Shown here: in pieces, positions 18,900 to 26,563 of the stretch
How the letters are laid out: the number at the start of each line of letters is the position of its first letter
Numbering within the stretch: the first letter of the stretch is position 1
Source of the DNA: a virus
Virus record (IMG/VR): IMGVR_UViG_3300031730_000003
Span: 1-64,000 of that record
Direction: 5' to 3' (one strand)
DNA: 64,000 nucleotides
Program-made: the position numbers and the translations under genes
The notes under the pieces: generated by a model
What the model was told of the DNA's origin: nothing
The model's database searches: none
The model's input: only the letters and a program-made list of their open reading frames with translations

Positions 18900-20192
18900 T
18901 CAACCCAGGTTCTGGGTGACCCCGTACAGCGACACCGCATTCGCCTGCGTGGCCTTGGTGGCGCTGTTGACCCCCACGGCGGTCTCCATGAGCAGGAAGC
19001 GCCCCGTGACTGCGGTGCCAGATGCGGCGCCGTTGGAGGCGCTGGCGCCGATGCCCGTGCCGCCGCCGGCGGCGCCGGTCTGGATCGTGCCGCGCGTGTC
19101 ACCAGTGGTGGTTGTCGCCGGCGAGGTGCCGACCGGCGCCGTGTAGCCCTGCGAGGACGTCATCAGCGCGCCGGCCCAGCAGACTTTGCTGTCCTCCCAC
19201 ACGCCGGTGCGGGCGTGGAAGCCGAACACGTCCGAGGTGCCGACCGAGTAGGTGTAGGTGGCCTCGGTGACCGACGGCGTGACCGTCTGGATCGCCTTGA
19301 ACGCCTTCACGCCATAGGCGACCAGGGCCGAGCCCGGCGTGATGGTGATCGCCTCGCTCATCGGCACGCCGTAGACGTCCCAGCCGACCACGGTGAAGAC
19401 GTTGGTGGCTGCGCTGGCGTTGTTGGCGGTGATCGACACGCCGCGGGCGATGGCCTGGCGCGGATCCAGCATCAGGCCAGTGCCGGCGCCGAGGAACGGC
19501 ATGTGCGCCGTCGGCACGAACGAAGTGCCGCTGCCGTCCTGCGGCAGCCACAGGTTGCCGGTGCCGCACTGCGCCGAGGATTTGGTGGCGAGCGGAACAT
19601 TGTTCGCATCGACCGTAATGGTGGTCGCGCTGGCGATCGTGGCAACGGAGGTCAAGAGCGCTGTCGTGCCGCCGGAATCGCCCGCCGTGGCAATCACAAG
19701 CGGCATGCCGACGGTGAAGGCGGTGGAGTCGGCGACGGTGACAGTGGCACTGCCTGCCGTGGTGGCCACGTAGGCGAACCCGAAATCCAGCACAATATGG
19801 GCGGTGACCACGGCGTCGCCCCCGGGCATGCCGTTGAACGGCACCCATGGGATGTTCCTGGCGATGCCGGCGGAGACCACGGCCAGCGTCATGGCGGTGC
19901 TGGCGACCGTGTTGGCCGCCGCTGCGATCTTGGCGGCGCCAAGCGCGATCGGAATGGCGCCCACCGAGCGGATGTTGGCGATCGAGTAGAGGCCCTGGAA
20001 GGAGCCGCCGCGGCCCTGCATGCGGTCCGGCAGCGCGACGATGCGCGGGTCCGGCAGGAAGATGCCCTGGTAGATGCCGCTCGGGCCGGCGTCAGGGTCG
20101 TAGTCGGGGACCGGGCTGCCGCCGAGCGACGCGGGCAGGTTGCCCATCGACCCGATGACATTGAATGGCCCGGTGACGTTCGTCGTACCCAT
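18900..20192 (-). CDS. Structural protein downstream of the capsid gene
   Basis: 430 residues. The N-terminal 80 residues include VPDYDPDAGPSGIYQG and RGGSFQGLYSIANIRSVG. The centre is a beta domain with TVTVADSTAFTVGMPLVI. The C-terminus is Thr/Gly-rich, ending in FLLMETAVGVNSATKATQ. The gene lies 37 bases after the major capsid gene, so a head decoration or cement protein is likely. This is inference from position and composition only. Confidence 0.6.
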   Translation of the reverse strand: MGTTNVTGPFNVIGSMGNLPASLGGSPVPDYDPDAGPSGIYQGIFLPDPRIVALPDRMQGRGGSFQGLYSIANIRSVGAIPIALGAAKIAAAANTVASTAMTLAVVSAGIARNIPWVPFNGMPGGDAVVTAHIVLDFGFAYVATTAGSATVTVADSTAFTVGMPLVIATAGDSGGTTALLTSVATIASATTITVDANNVPLATKSSAQCGTGNLWLPQDGSGTSFVPTAHMPFLGAGTGLMLDPRQAIARGVSITANNASAATNVFTVVGWDVYGVPMSEAITITPGSALVAYGVKAFKAIQTVTPSVTEATYTYSVGTSDVFGFHARTGVWEDSKVCWAGALMTSSQGYTAPVGTSPATTTTGDTRGTIQTGAAGGGTGIGASASNGAASGTAVTGRFLLMETAVGVNSATKATQANAVSLYGVTQNLG

Positions 20193-20229
20193 CAGATCAC
20201 CCCTTCAGGTGCGAGGCTCGGAAGACGGC

Positions 20230-21138
20230 TCAGTTGGTGGGGAAGGTGCCCCAGCCCGCGCGCCAGTCGTCGTAGCCGAGGTAGTAGCGCTCGTAGCCCT
20301 TCACCATCAGGTTGTCGGTGGTGAAGTCCACGTGCATGGACGACTCGAACGGCGTGCGGGTCAGGTGGATGAAGCCGCCCTGGTCGCTCAGCACGAACCA
20401 GGCATAGGGGCTGGTGAGGTACTGGTTGACGATGTAGCCGTCGCGGAAGTCGTCGTTCTCCTTCATGGAGGCGATGTCGTTGTTCGCCGTGCCGGGCCGC
20501 AGGTGGGCTTCGGAGAGGCGCTTGGCGATGTGGCGGAGTTCCAGCGGCACCAGGAGCAGCCGGGCCTGCGCGCCGACCTGGAGGCCGGCGTTGTCGCGGA
20601 AGCGGCGGATCTGGTTGGCGGCCAGCATCAGGCTCGATTCGGAAAGCTGGATCTGGTTGGTGGGCGTGTTCTGCACCGAGTAGCCGTCGACCGGGTGGGC
20701 GGTGCTGAACAGGGCCACGCCGTCGCCGCCGTTCGCGGCGTTGTAGGTGTTGCCGGTGTTGAAGACGTCCGCGGCCACGATCTCCTTGAACTGCTTGAAG
20801 GACTTCAGCAGGCCGAGGTTGGTCGGGTTGAAGGCGGACTTGTAGAGGTTGTCGTCGAGCGCCTCGCGGGTGAAGACGTAGCCGAGGCCGACGGCGATGT
20901 GTGTGTGTGTGTAGGCATAGCGCTGGCCCGCACCCTGATCGAAATAGGTCTGCTGGCCCTGGCCCTTGAGGGCGGGCAGCGGCAGGTAGCGCATGGACAG
21001 CGTGCGCTCGGTCTGCATGTCGGAGTTGCCAGTGGCGAACAGCTTCGGCCAGACGGCTGGGACCTCTGCGTAGTCGCCCTTGAGCTTGCGGACGCCCGGC
21101 AGCAGCAGCCCCGGAATTTGACTCGTCGAAACGGGCAT
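20230..21138 (-). CDS. Major capsid protein (HK97 fold, Mu gpT-like)
   Basis: 302 residues. Recognisable capsid features are the E-loop-like region with repeated aromatic and Gln residues (GQGQQTYFDQGAGQRYAY), the conserved VALFSTAHP motif near residue 155 found in Mu gpT-like capsid proteins, and the P-domain helix LMLAANQIRRFRDN followed by LLVPLELRHIAKRL. The C-terminus ends DWRAGWGTFPTN. It is downstream of the scaffold gene and is probably expressed from a promoter near 21900. A 15-base TG run lies inside the gene. Confidence 0.85.
   Translation of the reverse strand: MPVSTSQIPGLLLPGVRKLKGDYAEVPAVWPKLFATGNSDMQTERTLSMRYLPLPALKGQGQQTYFDQGAGQRYAYTHTHIAVGLGYVFTREALDDNLYKSAFNPTNLGLLKSFKQFKEIVAADVFNTGNTYNAANGGDGVALFSTAHPVDGYSVQNTPTNQIQLSESSLMLAANQIRRFRDNAGLQVGAQARLLLVPLELRHIAKRLSEAHLRPGTANNDIASMKENDDFRDGYIVNQYLTSPYAWFVLSDQGGFIHLTRTPFESSMHVDFTTDNLMVKGYERYYLGYDDWRAGWGTFPTN
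20898..20912. repeat. 15-base TG dinucleotide run in the capsid gene
   Basis: An uninterrupted TG tract (AC on the coding strand) encodes a Thr-His-Thr-His stretch of the major capsid protein. Such a tract in an essential gene is a possible slippage site. Confidence 0.7.
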
Positions 21139-21151
21139 GGTGCCTACTCCC

Positions 21152-21784
21152 TCAGATGCCGAGCGCGGTCGTGAGCTCGGAAGTGTTGAGCTTCACGAGG
21201 GCGTAGTTGTTGGCGTTTGCGGCCAGGATTTGGCTGGCCAGAGACGCCGTCGGATCGGTCCCCCCCAGCGCCTGTTGCGAAGTGCCGACGATGCGCAGCG
21301 GGAGCGTGGCGGTGACGGCCACAGAGGAATAGAGGAGACCCATCCGACTGAGCCCGGTCGCTGTGTTGGCGCCGCTCGTGTTGGTGATCTCGGCGTTCAG
21401 GCCGCGGTCCGTGGCGTAGAGGACGGGGCCGCCGCTGGCCTGGATCGAGAAGACCATCCAGGGATCGTCGTAGATCCAGCACGCGACGTCGCTGGCGGCG
21501 GATTCGGTGCCCGCCCAGAACTGCTTGTTGACGGACTGCTGCAGCACCGTGTCGTAGTACGGGCCGGCGAGTCCGGCGAACACGCCGAGCACATGGGCGG
21601 TGCCGGCCGTGTAGATGTTGACGTAGCCCTGCTGGGACGACGCGCCCGTGATGACAAGATCGCCGAGCCCGATCGCGGTCGCGTACCCCTGCTTGATGTA
21701 GTAGAGGTTCGCCCCGAAATTTGGTCCGTTCTGCTGCTGCGAGCGGACCGGCGTGAGGCCGAAGGGCGCGTATGCCGTCGTCAT
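21152..21784 (-). CDS. Structural protein upstream of the capsid gene
   Basis: 210 residues from ATG 21784 (a TTG five codons earlier is possible but has no ribosome site). The sequence MTTAYAPFGLTPVRSQQQNG followed by a compact beta-rich domain with VLGVFAGLAGPYYD and CWIYDDPWMVFSIQA resembles small capsid-adjacent proteins of podoviruses, probably decoration or auxiliary head proteins. It is the first gene after the predicted promoter at 21884-21913, ahead of the capsid gene in the same transcript. Confidence 0.65.
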   Translation of the reverse strand: MTTAYAPFGLTPVRSQQQNGPNFGANLYYIKQGYATAIGLGDLVITGASSQQGYVNIYTAGTAHVLGVFAGLAGPYYDTVLQQSVNKQFWAGTESAASDVACWIYDDPWMVFSIQASGGPVLYATDRGLNAEITNTSGANTATGLSRMGLLYSSVAVTATLPLRIVGTSQQALGGTDPTASLASQILAANANNYALVKLNTSELTTALGI

Positions 21785-21883
21785 GTGGGGAAGCCCCAAC
21801 CTGGGCGGAGGCTCCCCGCGATACGCGGCTGAGTTTTGCGCCGATTGATGCGACCCCAGCGATGCGCTCGGGGAGACGGCCGG

Positions 21884-21913
21884 ACGCTATGCGGGATGTT
21901 TGTCGCGCGTCAA
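21884..21913 (-). promoter_or_regulatory. Candidate sigma70-type promoter for the capsid operon
   Basis: On the minus strand TTGACG (21913-21908) and TAGCGT (21889-21884) are separated by 18 bases, in the 172-base gap between the gene starting at 22202 and the structural protein at 21784. Such CTTGAC-type boxes are common in alphaproteobacteria. The -10 match is weak. Confidence 0.4.
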
Positions 21914-21956
21914 GCGGTTATTCCGAAAATTGGACAAACCACCTGGCGCGGAACGC

Positions 21957-22202
21957 TCAGACTGCTTCGTAGGTGGCTTCGAAGATATCCGGCTTGCAGG
22001 GATAGAACTCTCCCTTGATGCCCTTGATGATCCAATCGCCGGCGCCGGCTGTCATGGTGCCTTCAAGCGTCGGGATGCAGATCGTGGGCGCCAAGGCGGG
22101 AGGGTCGAATGCAGTCGGACAAAAGGCCAAGCACTCGGCGTCATTCTTGCCGGTGAATTGCACCGCTTCTATCATAACGGGTTTTTTGCGAAACCGCGGC
22201 AC
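21957..22202 (-). CDS. Conserved small phage protein
   Basis: 81 residues from a GTG that lies one base from the previous stop. The N-terminus reads PRFRKKPVMIEAVQFTG and the C-terminus GDWIIKGIKGEFYPCKPDIF, the two hallmarks of a widespread short phage protein family of unknown function. Its conservation across phages argues that the GTG start is right, since the ATG ten residues later would remove the conserved basic N-terminus. Confidence 0.75.
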   Translation of the reverse strand: MPRFRKKPVMIEAVQFTGKNDAECLAFCPTAFDPPALAPTICIPTLEGTMTAGAGDWIIKGIKGEFYPCKPDIFEATYEAV

Positions 22203-22203
22203 G

Positions 22204-22803
22204 TCAGACCTCCTTCGCCACGTCCGGCATGCTGACGACGCGCTCGTTCTGGTAGTCGGTCGTGACGCGCTTGAGCGGGCCAGGATCGCCGGCGAGCGCC
22301 GCCGCCATGCGCGCCTGCTTCTGCTCGTTCGCCTTGTTCTCCAACTCGCGCCGCGCCGCGATCGACAGTTCAAGCCGGCGCACGTACAGCCTGCTGCCCA
22401 TGCGGTCGATGGTGTCCATCTTGATGCCGTTCGGCAGCATTTCGGGCGCGAGCGCAGCGGGAAGTGGCTTCCAGCCGGCCTCGGCGGTCTGCACCAGCAC
22501 GCCAGGATCGACCGGCTCGTTGAAGATTTTCACCGTGATCCACTGGAAGTCGAAGCCCGGCAGCCGGGAATAGACCACCTTCGGGATCTCGAAGTCGCCG
22601 TCGACCAGCGTTTCCGTGGCGCGGCGCGTGGCGGTGGCGGCGGTGGAGAGGAATTCCTCAAGCAGGTCGGCATCGACGCCGTCGGCGGCCTCACGGGCAA
22701 GCGGCGAGCGCGCGTTGCGGGCATCTGCGTCGGCAGAGTCCGTGCCGGGTTTGCCGCGGGCAGCGCGGCTGGCGGGGATGGTGATCTCGGTGGGGTCGCT
22801 CAT
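22204..22803 (-). CDS. Virion-region protein between scaffold and capsid genes
   Basis: 199 residues. The N-terminal 60 residues are polar and disordered; the remainder is mixed alpha/beta (DFEIPKVVYSRLPGFDFQWI; AGWKPLPAALAPEMLPNGI) with a basic C-terminal helix (RRELENKANEQKQARMAA). The gene sits 12 bases after the scaffold gene. It may be an auxiliary head-assembly protein. No family recognised. Confidence 0.65.
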   Translation of the reverse strand: MSDPTEITIPASRAARGKPGTDSADADARNARSPLAREAADGVDADLLEEFLSTAATATRRATETLVDGDFEIPKVVYSRLPGFDFQWITVKIFNEPVDPGVLVQTAEAGWKPLPAALAPEMLPNGIKMDTIDRMGSRLYVRRLELSIAARRELENKANEQKQARMAAALAGDPGPLKRVTTDYQNERVVSMPDVAKEV

Positions 22804-22814
22804 GGTGTGTTCCT

Positions 22815-23726
22815 TCAGCGATACGTCGCGCCGTCGCCGCCGCCGAACAGGCCGGTGGGGCGTCCGTCGCGCTTGGCCGCAATGATCTCGGCCTGGTCCT
22901 TGAGGTAGGCGTCGTACTTCATGCCGTTCCAGTCGGCCGCCGTTTTGAGGTCGCTGACCTCCACGCCGAGCGCGCGGGCGATGTCGGACTCGGTCAGTTG
23001 CGTGGTGCGTGCGCCGCCGCCGTCGCCGCCGCGGGCGGGCGAAGCTGCCGTCGAGGATGCGGGGCGGCGGGTCTGGGTCACTGCGGGCCTCGGGGTGCTG
23101 GTTGTGTCGGGGAACTCCCGTGCAAGGCGGCTTTCGACGAAGGCGAAGTATTCGGGCGTGTCCACCGATTTGCCCTGCGCGACCCACCGGTGGTGAGCCG
23201 CGAGCGCCTCGGTGTGGTACTCCTGGTCGGTGTTGAAGCGCGGGTGCGCGTCGATCCACTGCTTTGCCGCCGGGGTGATCTGGGGACCGTCGTTCTCGCG
23301 CTGGGGCTGCTTGGCCGCCGTCTCGCGCTGACCCTTCAGCCAGTCGCGCTCGCGCTCCGCCAGCTTCTTGTCGGCCAGGGCGTCCTGCAGCGCCGCGTCG
23401 GCGGTGTCCTCGGCGTCTGGATCGCCGGCGTCCCGGGCGGCGCGGCGCGCGGCGCGGGCCTCGTTCACCCGGGACTCGTAGCCGCCGATCTTGGCCTCGA
23501 TCGCCTGCTCGTGGGCGCTGGCGACGCTCGTGCGTGCCGTGCTCTCGGCCTCGGCGGCGCGTTTCTCGGCGGCGAGGCGGCCGGCGCGCTCCTGGTCGAC
23601 CTGCCGGCGGGCGTCCTCGACGGCCTGTGTCGGGTCCGGCCGCTCGCCATCCTGGGTCTCCTCGCCGTTCAGCGAGCCGGAAATGACCGCGTCGTCCGGG
23701 AGGACGTTGGTGTCGGACTCAGCCAT
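22815..23726 (-). CDS. Scaffolding protein
   Basis: 303 residues. The acidic N-terminus is followed by a long coiled coil (about residues 35-135, rich in Ala, Glu, Arg, Lys, for example RRQVDQERAGRLAAEKRAAE). A Ser/Thr/Pro-rich linker follows, then a C-terminal basic region (LKDQAEIIAAKRDGRPTG) ending in a Gly-rich tail. This is the usual architecture of phage internal scaffolds, and the gene precedes the capsid gene. ATG overlaps the previous gene's stop region. Confidence 0.8.
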   Translation of the reverse strand: MAESDTNVLPDDAVISGSLNGEETQDGERPDPTQAVEDARRQVDQERAGRLAAEKRAAEAESTARTSVASAHEQAIEAKIGGYESRVNEARAARRAARDAGDPDAEDTADAALQDALADKKLAERERDWLKGQRETAAKQPQRENDGPQITPAAKQWIDAHPRFNTDQEYHTEALAAHHRWVAQGKSVDTPEYFAFVESRLAREFPDTTSTPRPAVTQTRRPASSTAASPARGGDGGGARTTQLTESDIARALGVEVSDLKTAADWNGMKYDAYLKDQAEIIAAKRDGRPTGLFGGGDGATYR

Positions 23727-23937
23727 GGAGTGCTTCCTCCAGCAGCGTCTTGGTGACGCGGGAAATGTGGTCGCGATCGAGGACGGCGGGGTCGATGGCG
23801 GCGAGCGCGGCGCGGGCCGCGGCGGCGAGCGATGGGTCGGTGCCGATCTCCGCCTTGAGCGCGGTGCGCGCGGCGCGCTGCGGGCTGCTGCTCATCGCCT
23901 CGGGCATGCAGGCGCGCAGGTGTGTGGCGAGGTCCAT
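23719..23937 (-). CDS. Small helical protein
   Basis: 72 residues, Ala-rich and helical (AARTALKAEIGTDPSLAAAARAA) with a C-terminal segment SRVTKTLLEEALHG. The stop overlaps the scaffold start by eight bases, and the start lies one base after the GroES-like gene. Translationally coupled within the head operon. Function unknown. Confidence 0.65.
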   Translation of the reverse strand: MDLATHLRACMPEAMSSSPQRAARTALKAEIGTDPSLAAAARAALAAIDPAVLDRDHISRVTKTLLEEALHG

Positions 23938-23938
23938 G

Positions 23939-24433
23939 TCAGACCAGCATCAGCGGATCGTCGACACGCCCATAGAGGTCCGCCGCGTAGACCAACCGGC
24001 AGGGCCAGCCCTTGTCACGGATGGCCGGGAAGTCCTTGGCGATGGCCGGGCTGGTCTTGGCGCCTTCGCCCTTCACGTTCAGATCGAATGCCTGGCTGGC
24101 GCTATGGAATACCCAATCGCCGACGCGCGGGGGGCGGGCGCCCCATGGATTCGGCAAGTGCTTCATGTCGTGGTCGCGCTCCATGACGGAGGTCGCGGTC
24201 GGCCCCATCTTGAGGATCAGCACCACCTTGCCCTGGTAGAGGTCTTCCTTCTGCAGGCCCGGCATGATGATGCCCCCCTGCGTCGTCTCCCCTCGGAGGT
24301 AGATGCCGACCAGGATCTGCTGGCCGAAAACCTCGATGCCGGAGAGGTCACCCACTGACCGGCGGATTTCGGCGCCGATGTCGACCGTGGGTTTCATGTC
24401 GTGAAGCATACCCGTCGTTGCGACCGAGCTCAT
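23939..24433 (-). CDS. GroES-like co-chaperonin protein
   Basis: 164 residues. The region around residues 35-75 has the GroES/gp31 beta-barrel signature: VFGQQILVGIY, then a mobile-loop-like ETTQGGIIMPG, and YQGKVVLILKMGP, where GroES has GKVVAVG. The C-terminal half adds WVFHSASQAFDLN and a conserved ending. T4 gp31 replaces GroES so that the capsid protein can fold in GroEL, and the position here just upstream of scaffold and capsid genes supports the same role. The protein is longer than GroES (about 97 residues). Structural equivalence is inferred. Confidence 0.65.
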   Translation of the reverse strand: MSSVATTGMLHDMKPTVDIGAEIRRSVGDLSGIEVFGQQILVGIYLRGETTQGGIIMPGLQKEDLYQGKVVLILKMGPTATSVMERDHDMKHLPNPWGARPPRVGDWVFHSASQAFDLNVKGEGAKTSPAIAKDFPAIRDKGWPCRLVYAADLYGRVDDPLMLV

Positions 24434-24437
24434 GCTT

Positions 24438-24626
24438 TTACCTTTGCGAGTTCAATGCCTTAACCAGTTCGTCGAGCACGGTGCGTGCCTCGTCGATGCC
24501 TCTGACCTTCCCTTGCGTCTCGCGGAATTCATTCCCGTCGGATTGCAGGAGGAGGCTTTCCATGTGCCTGTGGCGTGCTTCCTGCAGCTTCTCCCTGAGA
24601 CGTTCAACCAGTTCGTGTGGGTTCAC
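24438..24626 (-). CDS. Small coiled-coil protein
   Basis: 62 residues, almost entirely helical and charged (LVERLREKLQEARHRHMESL; GIDEARTVLDELVKALN). It overlaps the upstream stop by four bases (ATGA) and precedes the GroES-like gene. Similar short phage helical proteins are of unknown function. Confidence 0.65.
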   Translation of the reverse strand: MNPHELVERLREKLQEARHRHMESLLLQSDGNEFRETQGKVRGIDEARTVLDELVKALNSQR

Positions 24627-25561
24627 GGCTGCCCGAGCCGCGCCTTGTCGAGCCGGCCCTGCGCGGAGCCGGCGCCGGCCGTCATGTGTGGGATGGTACC
24701 CCCGCGCTTCATGGGCGGCGCGCCGGGCGGCCGGCCCATCATCGGGGGCGGTCCACCGGGCCCGGCACCCGGCGGCATGGGCGGAGGTCCACCGGCGCCT
24801 GGGGGCGGCATCGGCGGCCCGCCGGCGCCGGGCGGCGGGGCCCCGGGGGGACCACCAGCACCAGCGATCTTCTTCGCCACGGCCGCAGCGCCCAGCTTCG
24901 CACCGGCAGCTAGGCCCTGCTGCTGGCCGAGTTGCTTTGCCTGCTCCTGCCCGCCGGCATTGACCAGGATGTTGACCTTGGGGGCGCGCTTCACCTTGCC
25001 GCCGCGCTTGAAGCCTTCGTAGTTCGCGCGCGCGTGCGCGATATCATCACCCTCGACGAACTTCCCAGGCTTCGCCCCTCGGTCCGCTGCTCTGGCGCGG
25101 TTGAATTCCTCTTTCTGCGCGGGCGTCAGATCATTGAAAGACCTTGATGCTATGGCAGCCAGCGCGCTCTGATATCGCTGACGCGCCGCTGGTCCTTGAT
25201 CCGATTTCTCCCATGCGTCGTCCAGGTCGTCGTTCCCGGTCCGGCCGCCGCTGGCCCTGAACTGAGCCCCGTCATTCTTGCTGACCGCTGCCTTGGTCGC
25301 TCCGGTGATGTCCCTGTTCTGCGAGGCGTCGCCGCGCGGGCGCTTGTCCAGCCGGGCGGTCGCCTTGCTGCCGGCCACGGCGCCGCCGGACTTCAGCTTC
25401 GGCTTGTCCTCCTTGTCCTCGGCCTTCTTGATCATGGACGAGATCAGCTTCTTGTCCTGGGCCTCATCATCATGGACCGCGCCGCCGCGCTTGTAGCCGC
25501 AGCGGTTGAGCATGGCATCGGCCCGCCCGGTCTGCGCACGTCGAATGGAAGCTACGCCCAT
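24623..25561 (-). CDS. Basic, repeat-containing virion-region protein
   Basis: 312 residues from ATG 25561 (GAGGTGG upstream); a longer frame without a ribosome site was rejected. Several basic Gly-Gly motifs occur: YKRGGAVHD, LKSGGAVAG, FKRGGKVKR and MKRGGTIPH. RLDKRPRGD and RLDKARLG echo the protein at 17656. A central helical segment (SFNDLTPAQKEEFNRARAAD) and a very Pro/Gly-rich stretch (about 230-290) follow. It may be a capsid- or DNA-binding protein. Confidence 0.7.
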   Translation of the reverse strand: MGVASIRRAQTGRADAMLNRCGYKRGGAVHDDEAQDKKLISSMIKKAEDKEDKPKLKSGGAVAGSKATARLDKRPRGDASQNRDITGATKAAVSKNDGAQFRASGGRTGNDDLDDAWEKSDQGPAARQRYQSALAAIASRSFNDLTPAQKEEFNRARAADRGAKPGKFVEGDDIAHARANYEGFKRGGKVKRAPKVNILVNAGGQEQAKQLGQQQGLAAGAKLGAAAVAKKIAGAGGPPGAPPPGAGGPPMPPPGAGGPPPMPPGAGPGGPPPMMGRPPGAPPMKRGGTIPHMTAGAGSAQGRLDKARLGQP

Positions 25562-25680
25562 GGTCCACCTCGCCGGGTCAAGCCCTGAAGCCCGCATATA
25601 GGCACCGAACGGCCACGCTCCGCAACAGGTTGGGTATTGCGCCGGCGGGGCGACCGTGGCTATGGTCGGTTTGAACGCAG

Positions 25681-25704
25681 AAAGGCCCCCCGAAGGGAGC
25701 CTTT
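25681..25704 (-). terminator. Hairpin with TTCG loop, minus-strand terminator candidate
   Basis: Ten-base arms with one mismatch (25681-25690 and 25695-25704) enclose CGAA, which reads as a TTCG tetraloop on the minus strand and is followed there by a short T-rich run within the stem end (CCTTTCTGCG). It would stop transcription from the portal side before the capsid block. The T-run is weak. Confidence 0.5.
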
Positions 25705-25741
25705 CGCGGACTGACGAGGTTGGAAGCCTCTGAAAGTCCGT

Positions 25742-25768
25742 GGCCACCTGTCGTTGGGGAAGGTGGCC
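25742..25768. other. Perfect 8-bp hairpin upstream of the HNH gene
   Basis: GGCCACCT (25742-25749) and AGGTGGCC (25761-25768) flank an 11-base loop. No T-run follows on either strand, so a leader structure or protein site is as likely as a terminator. The remaining gap 25562-25841 shows no other gene. Confidence 0.4.
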
Positions 25769-25841
25769 GCCGGTAGAGAGCATATGCTCGCGCCTTCATG
25801 CATTCAATCCCTGGCGTCACTCCTCTCATGGAGTTGCCCGG

Positions 25842-26363
25842 ATGGCTAAAAAGACCCTGCAAGACCTACAGAAACAGATCGAGAAACTGGAGGGCCGCCA
25901 GGAAACTGAGTGGAACTCCAACCGCGCCAGCATGATCCGCTATCTCAAGGTGAACATGATGCGGACCGCCGGCGTCACCGACTCCACTACGGTACGCTGG
26001 ACCGGAGCGCCCAAGAAGGAGAAGGCGCCGAAGGTCAAAGCCGCTGCCGCGCCCAAGCCTGCCAGCGGCCTGAAGGACGCCATCGCGGAGTTCTACGATT
26101 CCTGGGACTGGAAGACGCTCCGCTACGTCGTGCTCAAGGAGCGCGGGCGGAAGTGCGAATGCTGCAACCTCTCAGCCGACGACGGTGCCGTGATGAACGT
26201 CGATCACGTCAAGCCGATCCGGCTGCACTGGGACCTTCGGCTGGTGAAATCCAACCTTCAGGTGTTGTGCAAGGACTGCAATATGGGGAAGGGTAGCTGG
26301 GATCAGACAGATTGGCGGCAAGGCACTGAGTTCCCCATGCAGCAGGACGGGCGATCGACATGA
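25842..26363 (+). CDS. HNH homing-type endonuclease
   Basis: 173 residues, the first plus-strand gene in a run of minus-strand structural genes. The C-terminal half carries a zinc-stabilised HNH core: KCECCNL, VDHVKPI and CKDCNMGKG, with Asp-His as the metal/catalytic pair and Asn in SNLQVL. The N-terminus is a short coiled coil (LQDLQKQIEKLEGRQ) and a basic Lys/Ala/Pro linker. Insertion in opposite orientation between the capsid block and portal, with its own hairpins, is typical of free-standing phage homing endonucleases. A VSR-like or packaging-associated HNH role is less likely given the distance from terminase. Confidence 0.8.
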   Translation: MAKKTLQDLQKQIEKLEGRQETEWNSNRASMIRYLKVNMMRTAGVTDSTTVRWTGAPKKEKAPKVKAAAAPKPASGLKDAIAEFYDSWDWKTLRYVVLKERGRKCECCNLSADDGAVMNVDHVKPIRLHWDLRLVKSNLQVLCKDCNMGKGSWDQTDWRQGTEFPMQQDGRST

Positions 26364-26563
26364 ACGGCACCCACTTCCCCTACCACATGGACGGCCTGGA
26401 ATTCGCGTGGCTGATGCTCCAGGGCCTTGTGATCGGCTGCTTCTGGACGTCGATGGTCGTCGTGGTGCCGGCGGCGGTGCTGGCGTTCAGCGAGTGGGCG
26501 CGTTCAGCTTGGCTTCGCTGGCGCGGGCGGGTTCATGGCGGCGATGCGGTCCGTCTCCGCTGA
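26360..26563 (+). CDS. Small membrane protein
   Basis: 67 residues starting in ATGA overlap with the HNH stop. One strong membrane helix (WLMLQGLVIGCFWTSMVVVV) is followed by a basic tail. Its last 60 bases run antisense to the end of the portal gene, so the 3' part might not be conserved. It is accepted because of the start overlap and the clear helix; function unknown. Confidence 0.5.
   Translation: MNGTHFPYHMDGLEFAWLMLQGLVIGCFWTSMVVVVPAAVLAFSEWARSAWLRWRGRVHGGDAVRLR

Noticed and set aside
25681-25768. Bidirectional terminator pair
   Set aside because: Only the first hairpin shows a weak T-run on the minus strand; the second has none, so it is listed as a plain hairpin.
26360-26563. Small gene as pure antisense shadow of the portal gene
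   Set aside because: Kept as a low-confidence gene because only the last 60 bases overlap the portal and the start is an ATGA overlap with a clear membrane helix.
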